DNA of 7,956 nt from Planctomycetales bacterium (lineage in GTDB: Bacteria > Planctomycetota > Planctomycetia > Isosphaerales > Isosphaeraceae), in assembly GCA_027435495.1 (NCBI GenBank), contig DAHZZC010000814.1, positions 1-7,956 on the forward strand. The letters run 5' to 3'. The notes beneath the pieces are model-generated. The model saw nothing but the letters and a program-made list of their open reading frames with translations, had not been told where the DNA came from and ran no database searches. A program made the translations under genes and the position numbers. How positions within the stretch are numbered: position 1 is the stretch's first letter; each line of letters starts with the position of its first letter. Shown here piece after piece: positions 1 to 5,222 of this stretch.

Positions 1-908
1 TTCTCACCGTAGAAGATCGAGTTGGCCCCGGCGAGGAAGCAAAGCGCCTGCTGCTCGTCGCTCATCGACTCGCGGCCCGCCGAGAGACGAATGAACGACC
101 TGGGCATCAGAATCCGGGCGACCGCGATCGTCCGGATGAAATCGAACGGGTCAACCGGCTCGGCGTCGGCGAGCGGAGTCCCCTCGACCCGAACAAGCTG
201 ATTGATCGGGACACTTTCCGGATGCTCGGCCATGTTGGCGAGAGTCCAGAGCAGTTTCGCCCGGTCTTCGAGCGATTCCCCCATCCCGATAATGCCGCCG
301 CAGCAGACGTGCATCCCCGCCTCGCGAACGTGTCCGAGGGTTTCCAGCCGGTCATCGATCGTCCGGGTGCCGATCACCTGGTTATAATAGTCGGCCGAGG
401 TGTCGAGGTTATGATTGTAGAAGTCGAGCCCCGCCACCTTGAGTCGATCGGCCTGCGGTCGCGTGAGCATCCCAAGCGTGGCGCACGTTTCGAGGCCCAG
501 CTCCTTCACGGCGGCGACCAGGTCGGCAACCTTCTCCACATCGGCATCGCGGGGCGATCGCCAGGCGGCTCCCATGCAGAACCGAGAGGCGCCGGCGTCT
601 CGGGCACGCTTCGCCTCGGCGAGAACCTCATCGCGGTCCATCAGCTTCTGCGAGGTCACGCCCGTCTTGTAATGAGCGCTCTGGGGACAGTAGCCGCAAT
701 CCTCGGGGCACCCACCGGTCTTGATCGAGAGGAGGGTCGAGATCTGCACGACGTTCGGGTCGAAATGCGCGCGGTGGACCATCTGTGCCAGGTGGATCAG
801 GTCGATGAACGGCAGCCCGAACAGGACAAGGATCTCGTCGAGGCCCCAGTCGCGGCGGACCTCGGGAGCGTCGATCGCGGGGGCGTCGGAATCGGCGTTG
901 AAAAGCAT
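1..908 (-). CDS. bioB: Biotin synthase (radical SAM), C-terminus beyond window
   Basis: BioB inserts sulfur into dethiobiotin to form biotin, the last pathway step, using a [4Fe-4S] cluster with S-adenosylmethionine and a sacrificial [2Fe-2S] cluster. The visible 302 residues align closely with E. coli BioB from memory, at a constant offset of +14. The radical-SAM motif CPEDCGYC gives C67, C71 and C74. The [2Fe-2S] ligands are C111 (in FCMGAAW), C142, C202 (in VCCGG) and R274 (in IRLSAGRE). YNHNLDTS and SVPIN are also present. The frame runs off the left edge just after SIFYGE, so about 20-45 tail residues are missing. I chose the ATG at 908 because a GAGGGA Shine-Dalgarno lies just upstream; the in-frame ATG at 920 has none. 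The N-terminus is about 14 residues longer than in E. coli. The gene is divergent from bioFDA. Confidence 0.97.
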   Translation of the reverse strand, partial: MLFNADSDAPAIDAPEVRRDWGLDEILVLFGLPFIDLIHLAQMVHRAHFDPNVVQISTLLSIKTGGCPEDCGYCPQSAHYKTGVTSQKLMDRDEVLAEAKRARDAGASRFCMGAAWRSPRDADVEKVADLVAAVKELGLETCATLGMLTRPQADRLKVAGLDFYNHNLDTSADYYNQVIGTRTIDDRLETLGHVREAGMHVCCGGIIGMGESLEDRAKLLWTLANMAEHPESVPINQLVRVEGTPLADAEPVDPFDFIRTIAVARILMPRSFIRLSAGRESMSDEQQALCFLAGANSIFYGE

Positions 909-927
909 CGTGTCCCTCATCTACATT
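898..927 (+). promoter_or_regulatory. Candidate promoter for bioFDA
   Basis: TTGAAA at 898-903 and TACATT at 922-927 are separated by 18 bp. They match 5/6 and 4/6 of the sigma-70 consensus. The element overlaps the start of bioB and would start a transcript near 934, about 40 nt before the bioF ATG. This is a consensus match only, and planctomycete promoters are poorly defined, so treat it as a guess. Confidence 0.2.
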
Positions 928-939
928 GGCTACGGTCCA

Positions 940-947
940 ATTGCAAT
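940..947. promoter_or_regulatory. Palindrome in the bioB-bioF divergent control region
   Basis: ATTGCAAT is a perfect 8-bp palindrome near the centre of the 68-bp bioB-bioF gap, in the AT-richest part of this region. It overlaps the candidate bioB -10 element. Its position suits an operator serving both directions, but it is short and may be chance. It does not resemble the BirA operator, the BioR TTATAGATAA type or the BioQ box as I remember them. Confidence 0.2.
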
Positions 948-973
948 AGACGCGTTTTTCGCCAGGAAGTCAA
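945..973 (-). promoter_or_regulatory. Candidate promoter for bioB
   Basis: Read on the minus strand, TTGACT (973-968) and TCTATT (950-945) are separated by 17 bp. They match 5/6 and 4/6 of the sigma-70 consensus. A transcript would start near 938 and give a leader of about 30 nt before the bioB ATG at 908. The -35 element lies immediately before the bioF start codon, so bioB transcription would begin inside the bioF leader. The match is by eye and unproven. Confidence 0.3.
964..969 (+). promoter_or_regulatory. Ribosome binding site of bioF
   Basis: AGGAAG lies 7 nt before the ATG at 977 and fixes that codon as the bioF start. It overlaps the candidate bioB -35 element on the other strand. 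Confidence 0.6.
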
Positions 974-976
974 CCC

Positions 977-2095
977 ATGCCGGCGCTCCGCGAGTTCGCC
1001 CGCGACCAGCTCGCCCTCGCCGAGCAGAAGGGCCTCCGCCGCCGGCTGGTCGAGACCGAACGGAGAGGCCCGGGGATGGTCCGTCGGGCGGGCCGCGACC
1101 TCGTCTCGTTCAGTTGCAACGACTACCTCAACCTCTCGCACCACCCCCGCGTGATCGCCGCGGCAACGCGAACCCTGCAACACGAAGGCGCCGGCGCGGG
1201 GGCCTCTCGGCTGGTGACGGGCAACCACCCCTCCTACATCGAGCTGGAATCGCTCCTCGCTCGGATGAAGGGAACCGAGCGGGCCCTGGTCTTCAGCAGC
1301 GGATACGCGGCGAACGTCGGCACGATCCCCGCTCTGGTCGGCCGCGAAGACCTGGTCCTGATCGACCGCCTGGCGCACGCCTGCCAGTGGGACGGCGCCC
1401 GGCTCTCGGGCGCGACCGTCCTCCGATTGGAGCACAACGACGTCGAGAACGCGTGCGAGCTTCTCAATACGCATCGACAATCGTTCGGACGTTGCCTCAT
1501 CCTGACCGAGACCGTCTTCAGCATGGACGGCGACCTCGGACCGATCGACGAGCTATACGACCTGGCCCGCCGGCACGACGCCTGGCTCATGACCGACGAC
1601 GCCCACGGACTCGGCCTGATCCCGCCCCGCCCGGCCGATCTCCAGATGGGAACGCTCTCGAAGGCGGTCGGTGTCGCGGGCGGGTATGTCTGCGGCCCTT
1701 CCGAGGTGATCGCTTACCTCGAGAACCGGGCGCGGACGCTGATGTTCTCGACCGGACTCCCGCCCTCGTGCGTCGCCGCCGCAACCGAGGCGTTGCGGAT
1801 CATGGGCGAGGATCCAGGACTCTGTGCCCGACCGATCGCCAACGCCCGGCGGTTCACGACGGCCCTGGGACGACCGCCCGCGATGAGCCCGATCGTGCCA
1901 GTTGTCCTGGGCGAGCCGGAACGGGCGATGTCGGCCTCGGCGATGCTCGAGGAAAATGGCCTGCTCGCCGTCGCGATCCGCCCGCCGTCGGTCCCGCCCG
2001 GGACGGCCCGTTTGCGGTTCGCCTTCTCGGCCTCGCTTCAGGTGGACGATATTGACCGCGCGGCGGGGCTGCTGAAGGAGCACGGCCATGCCTGA
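977..2095 (+). CDS. bioF: 8-amino-7-oxononanoate synthase (KAPA synthase)
   Basis: This PLP-dependent alpha-oxoamine synthase condenses L-alanine with a pimeloyl thioester to give KAPA, the first committed ring-assembly step. The 372-residue protein (E. coli 384) has the fold-type I hallmarks: FSCNDYLNLS near 45-54, GAGASRLVTGNH near 73-84, FSSGYAANVG near 106-115, PLP-stacking H134, DDAHG with D207 and H210, and Schiff-base K229 in GTLSKAVG. The start has a good Shine-Dalgarno at 964-969. Only 19 residues separate H210 from K229, against 29 in E. coli; the usual GExGRG loop is missing without any sign of a frameshift. Related enzymes (2-amino-3-ketobutyrate CoA ligase, serine palmitoyltransferase) share these motifs, but bioD and bioA directly downstream settle the assignment. 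It is the first gene of the bioFDA operon. Confidence 0.95.
   Translation: MPALREFARDQLALAEQKGLRRRLVETERRGPGMVRRAGRDLVSFSCNDYLNLSHHPRVIAAATRTLQHEGAGAGASRLVTGNHPSYIELESLLARMKGTERALVFSSGYAANVGTIPALVGREDLVLIDRLAHACQWDGARLSGATVLRLEHNDVENACELLNTHRQSFGRCLILTETVFSMDGDLGPIDELYDLARRHDAWLMTDDAHGLGLIPPRPADLQMGTLSKAVGVAGGYVCGPSEVIAYLENRARTLMFSTGLPPSCVAAATEALRIMGEDPGLCARPIANARRFTTALGRPPAMSPIVPVVLGEPERAMSASAMLEENGLLAVAIRPPSVPPGTARLRFAFSASLQVDDIDRAAGLLKEHGHA
2075..2080 (+). promoter_or_regulatory. Strong Shine-Dalgarno inside the bioF end
   Basis: AAGGAG lies 7 nt before the ATG at 2088, which is ideal spacing. That ATG is out of frame with bioD as the sequence stands. The annotated bioD ATG at 2114 has only GGGAG (2098-2102) about 11 nt upstream. 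The strongest translation signal at this junction therefore points at 2088 and not at 2114. Confidence 0.6.
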
Positions 2096-2096
2096 G
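2086..2096 (+). repeat. Junction repeat CCATGCCTGAG, copy 1
   Basis: This 11-base string covers the bioF stop and the ATG at 2088. An identical string occurs at 2797-2807, where it covers the bioD stop and the bioA start. In both places the upstream protein ends in His-Ala and the new frame begins Met-Pro-Glu. Confidence 0.6.
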
Positions 2097-2117
2097 TGGG
2101 AGACGCCGGGGCCATGA
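2088..2117 (+). other. Nine-codon frame bridging bioF and bioD
   Basis: An ATG at 2088 opens a frame encoding MPEWETPGP. Its start overlaps the bioF stop by eight bases (ATGCCTGA), and its TGA (2115-2117) overlaps the bioD ATG in the arrangement ATGA. It has an ideal Shine-Dalgarno at 2075-2080. It could be a coupling leader peptide that hands ribosomes to bioD. It could also be the original BioD N-terminus cut off by a one-base loss: one extra G in the run at 2108-2111 would give MPEWETPGAMSAFF in a single frame. The sequence alone does not decide. The second view is favoured by the same ATGCCTGA overlap at the bioD/bioA junction. Confidence 0.4.
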
Positions 2118-2806
2118 GCGCGTTCTTCATCGCTGGCACCGGCACGGGCGTCGGCAAGACGCTCGTCACAACGATCCTCTGTCATCAGCTCCGCTCGATG
2201 GGCCGGAATGTCCAGGCGCTCAAGCCGGTCGTCTCGGGCTTCTCGGTGGACGATCCCCAAAGCGATCCCGTTCTGATCCTCAGAAGCCTCGGCCGGGCGG
2301 TCACGCCGGAAGCTCTCGACCAGATCAGCCCCTGGCGGTTCGCCGCCCCGATCTCGCCGCACCTGGCCGCCCGCCGCGAGGGCCAAAAAGTGGCGATGGA
2401 GGATGTGTTGCGGTTCTGTCGAAAGGAATCGCCAGGATCCGAAACCAGCCGACTGATCGAGGGCGCCGGCGGACTGTATTCTCCCATCTGCGACGATGCC
2501 ACCTGCGCCCGGCTGATCGCCGCAATGGGCGATCCGGTGATTTTGATCACCGGGACCTACCTGGGTTCGATCAGCCACACGCTCACGGCGATGGAGTCTC
2601 TGAAATCGATGCGGATCCCGGTCCGCGCAATCGTCGTCTCGGAATCCGCCGAAAGCGCGGGTCTTCACGAAACGATCGAGAGTCTCTGCGAATTCGGTGC
2701 GGCCGGATATCCGATCCTCCCCCTCCCGAGGCTTCTCGGCGCGATCGAGGACCGATGGCAAGAGGCGCCCCCACTGGCCCATCTCTGCGAGATCGACCAT
2801 GCCTGA
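2114..2806 (+). CDS. bioD: Dethiobiotin synthetase
   Basis: BioD uses ATP and CO2 to close the ureido ring of DAPA, giving dethiobiotin, the substrate of BioB. The 230-residue protein matches the usual length of about 225. It has the P-loop GTGTGVGKT at 8-16 (K15, T16), KPVVSG with K37 and S41 as in E. coli, EGAGG at 116-120, and GTYLGSISHTL near 147-157, the counterpart of the family's GLGSINHTLLT segment. I chose the ATG at 2114 because it gives the standard N-terminus just ahead of the first strand. A GTG at 2096 is in frame but badly spaced from the Shine-Dalgarno. The stronger signal at 2075-2088 leads into another frame that ends on this ATG, so translation probably depends on coupling or the N-terminus has been altered. 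The stop overlaps the bioA start by eight bases. Confidence 0.94.
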   Translation: MSAFFIAGTGTGVGKTLVTTILCHQLRSMGRNVQALKPVVSGFSVDDPQSDPVLILRSLGRAVTPEALDQISPWRFAAPISPHLAARREGQKVAMEDVLRFCRKESPGSETSRLIEGAGGLYSPICDDATCARLIAAMGDPVILITGTYLGSISHTLTAMESLKSMRIPVRAIVVSESAESAGLHETIESLCEFGAAGYPILPLPRLLGAIEDRWQEAPPLAHLCEIDHA

Positions 2807-2807
2807 G
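2797..2807 (+). repeat. Junction repeat CCATGCCTGAG, copy 2
   Basis: This is the second copy of the 11-base string at 2086-2096. Here ATG (2799-2801) is the bioA start and TGA (2804-2806) the bioD stop, an eight-base overlap that should couple translation of the two genes. Confidence 0.6.
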
Positions 2808-4061
2808 CCATCCTGGTTTGACGAGGGCTATCCGCATATCTGGCTGCCGTACTGCCAGATGAAGGTCGCGCCACCGCCGTTGCCGGTCGCCCGGACCGAG
2901 GGGTGTCGGATCGTCCTGGCCGATGGCCGGGAACTGGTCGACGGAATCGCCTCGTGGTGGAGCGCCTGCCACGGGTATAACCATCCCCACATTCGGGAGG
3001 CCGTCGGGCGGCAGCTCGCGACCATGCCGCACGTGATGTTCGGCGGGCTCGTCCACGAGCCGGCCCTCCGACTGGCGCGGCGGCTCACCGAGATGGCACC
3101 TTACGGCCTCAACCGCGTCTTCTTCGCCGATTCCGGATCGGTCGCCGTCGAGGTGGCGATGAAGATCGCTCTGCAATATGCGAACACCCGATCGAGCGGG
3201 AAATCAAAGTTCCTTTGCTTCCGGAACGGGTACCACGGCGACACCTTCGGCGCCATGTCGGTCTCCGACCCCGAGGAGTCGATCCACTCGGCGTTTCGCG
3301 GCCTGGTCCCGCGGCAGATTGTGGTCGATATTCCGACCGATTCGAGGGCGATGGAGGATCTCGACCGGTTCGTCGGAACGGCTGCGGACATCCTCGCGGG
3401 GATCATCATCGAGCCGCTCGTGCAGGGTGCGGGCGGAATGCGCTTTCATTCGCCCGACTCTCTACACGGGTTGTTCCGGATCGCGAAGAAGCACGGGATT
3501 CTCTTCATCGCCGATGAAATCGCGACCGGCTTCTGGCGGACCGGCCACCGCTTCGCCTGCGACTCGGCCCAGGTGCGCCCCGACATCCTGTGCCTCGGAA
3601 AGGCACTCACGGGCGGGACGATAACGATGGGCGCCACGCTCGCGACCGAAGAGGTTTTTTCCGCCTTCCTGAGCGACGAGTGGGAAGCCGCCCTGATGCA
3701 CGGCCCGACCTACATGGCCAATCCCCTCGCCTGCGCCGCCGCGAATGCCTCGCTCGATTTATTTGATCGAGAGTCATCTACCGAACGCGTTCAGCGGATC
3801 GAGGCCCGCCTTCGGGATGGGCTCGAACCGTGCCGATCGATGCCCGGCGTCGTCGATGTCCGCGTGCTCGGCGCGATCGGCGTGGTCCAGCTTGACCCGG
3901 AGACCAACATTTTCGCGCTCCGGCCAAAATTGGTCGACCGAGGCGTCTGGATCCGACCTTTCAAGGATATTGTTTACCTGATGCCTCCCCTGGTCATCGA
4001 CGCTCACGATCTGGATACTCTGACGGAGGCCGTGCGGACGGTCCTCGGCTCTCGTGATTGA
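2799..4061 (+). CDS. bioA: Adenosylmethionine-8-amino-7-oxononanoate aminotransferase (DAPA synthase)
   Basis: BioA transfers an amino group to KAPA to form 7,8-diaminononanoate; in the common form the donor is S-adenosylmethionine. The 420-residue class III aminotransferase has the BioA-specific opening HIWLPYCQM at 13-21 (substrate Tyr Y18), DGRELVDGIASWW at 42-54, DSGSVAVEVAMK at 111-122 for the PLP phosphate, Y145 in GYHGDTFGAMS, PLP Asp D239 in FIADEIATGF, Schiff-base K268 in LGKALTGG, and HGPTYMANPLACAAANASL from 301. HIWxPY and HGPTxMxNPLACAAA separate it from ornithine and GABA aminotransferases. Longer in-frame starts upstream would lie inside bioD and lack family similarity. No strong Shine-Dalgarno is visible, so translation is probably coupled to bioD. 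Confidence 0.96.
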   Translation: MPEPSWFDEGYPHIWLPYCQMKVAPPPLPVARTEGCRIVLADGRELVDGIASWWSACHGYNHPHIREAVGRQLATMPHVMFGGLVHEPALRLARRLTEMAPYGLNRVFFADSGSVAVEVAMKIALQYANTRSSGKSKFLCFRNGYHGDTFGAMSVSDPEESIHSAFRGLVPRQIVVDIPTDSRAMEDLDRFVGTAADILAGIIIEPLVQGAGGMRFHSPDSLHGLFRIAKKHGILFIADEIATGFWRTGHRFACDSAQVRPDILCLGKALTGGTITMGATLATEEVFSAFLSDEWEAALMHGPTYMANPLACAAANASLDLFDRESSTERVQRIEARLRDGLEPCRSMPGVVDVRVLGAIGVVQLDPETNIFALRPKLVDRGVWIRPFKDIVYLMPPLVIDAHDLDTLTEAVRTVLGSRD

Positions 4062-4084
4062 ATCCCCCGACAAAAGAGGTTGCG

Positions 4085-5167
4085 ATGAGGCTCCATCGGC
4101 CCTTGATTCCTGCTCTCCTGCTGATGCCCGGGCTGATCGCGGCGACCGCCCGAGGCGGCGATCCGGTTCCGGCCGCGATCGAATCCAGCCTGGCGACTCA
4201 CGAGGATCAGATTCGCCAGTTCGCCTACGACGGTGACGAGGCCACCTGTTTCGCCTCCGAGAAGGGTCCATCGGCCGACGATCACTTCACAGTCGTCTTC
4301 GAGAAGCCGGTGACGCTGAAGTCGGTGACCGCGAGGACCGGCAAGGAAGATGGCAGTGGGAAGGCGGCCGGCGAGTTGCAGGTCTCGGCCGACGGGAAAA
4401 CCTTCGAGAAGCTCGCGACCTTCGAGAACGGCAAGGCCGCTGGCGGCCCGGCCTCGGGCGCGATCCGATCGATTCGCATCCGGCCAACGGCCTCGGAAAA
4501 GCCGATCGCGATTCGAGAGCTGACGATCGACTCCGATCCGCCCGTCCCGGTCTTCCGTTATCCGGTCGAGTTCGTCCTGGACTCGGCCGACGCTCCGGAG
4601 CTGAAGGGATGGCTCGATCAGACCGCGAAGGCCTGTGAGAAGGCGTACCCGATGATCAACCGCGAGCTCGCGAGCGAGGGCTTCCAGCCGCCCCACCGGA
4701 TCTGGATGCGTCTTTCGAAGAAGTATCGAGGTGTCGCGGCGACCTCGGGGGATCGAATCGTCGGCGCCGTCGCCTATTTCGAGAAGCACCGAGACGACGT
4801 CGGCGCGATGATCCACGAGACGGTCCACGTCGTGCAGGCGTATCACGGCGGCGACAATCCGGGATGGCTCGTGGAGGGCGTGGCCGACTACGTCCGCTTT
4901 TTCAAATACGAGCCCGGCAAGCTCGGCCGGATCAACGCCCGAACCGCCCACTACGACAACAGCTACCGCGTCTCGGCCGCGTTCCTGAACTATCTTGTCA
5001 ACCGGTACGACCGCGAGATCGTCCGGAAACTCAACGCCGCGATGCGCGCTGGGAAGTACGACGACAACCTGGTCCACACCCTCACCGGCAAGTTCCTCGG
5101 CGATCTCGACGACGAATGGCGGGAACGACTGGCACCGGAACGCGAGCCCGCCGCGAAGTCCCGCTGA
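4085..5167 (+). CDS. Secreted basic-secretory-protein family zinc metallopeptidase with discoidin-like domain
   Basis: The 360-residue product is exported: MRLHR is followed by a hydrophobic stretch (about 6-20), with likely cleavage after the ATA at 20-22. Residues about 34-148 look like an F5/8 type C (discoidin-like) beta-sandwich, with AYDGDEATCFAS, FTVVFEKPVTLKSV and ELQVSADGKTFEKLA. Residues about 158-350 match the basic secretory protein family (Pfam BSP, 'peptidase of plants and bacteria'). They carry the zinc motif HETVH at 244-248 followed by Q251, then GWLVEGVADYVRFF with E264 and D268 in the second helix. The ATG at 4085 has AAAGAGG at 4073-4079, five nt upstream; an in-frame TTG at 4058 would bury the signal peptide. 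The gene follows bioA by 23 bp and may share its transcript, but no biotin role is apparent. Substrate and partner are unknown. Confidence 0.88.
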   Translation: MRLHRPLIPALLLMPGLIAATARGGDPVPAAIESSLATHEDQIRQFAYDGDEATCFASEKGPSADDHFTVVFEKPVTLKSVTARTGKEDGSGKAAGELQVSADGKTFEKLATFENGKAAGGPASGAIRSIRIRPTASEKPIAIRELTIDSDPPVPVFRYPVEFVLDSADAPELKGWLDQTAKACEKAYPMINRELASEGFQPPHRIWMRLSKKYRGVAATSGDRIVGAVAYFEKHRDDVGAMIHETVHVVQAYHGGDNPGWLVEGVADYVRFFKYEPGKLGRINARTAHYDNSYRVSAAFLNYLVNRYDREIVRKLNAAMRAGKYDDNLVHTLTGKFLGDLDDEWRERLAPEREPAAKSR

Positions 5168-5222
5168 GGCGCTCGCCTCCACTTGCGCCGGCCAACACCA
5201 TCTTCGATCCGGATTCTGGAAT

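Noticed and set aside
550..565. GCGATCGC octamer resembling cyanobacterial HIP1
   Set aside because: I saw only this clear full octamer; the enriched unit here is the inner hexamer CGATCG, and gene content does not suggest a cyanobacterium.
222..1154. Long plus-strand open frame (310 codons) opposite bioB
   Set aside because: It is antisense to clear bioB and runs across the bioB-bioF gap. The translation is low-complexity and matches no family I recognise. Long antisense frames are expected in GC-rich genes.
721..2055. Plus-strand frame of 444 codons overlapping bioF
   Set aside because: It is Arg/Pro-rich and typical of an off-frame shadow; bioF in the correct frame carries all catalytic motifs.
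1553..2800. Minus-strand frame of 415 codons opposite bioF and bioD
   Set aside because: No recognisable domain, and both opposite genes have full conserved motifs.
4004..5182. Minus-strand frame of 392 codons, longer than the peptidase gene it opposes
   Set aside because: The plus-strand gene has a signal peptide, a Shine-Dalgarno and the HETVH motif; the antisense product shows no domain.
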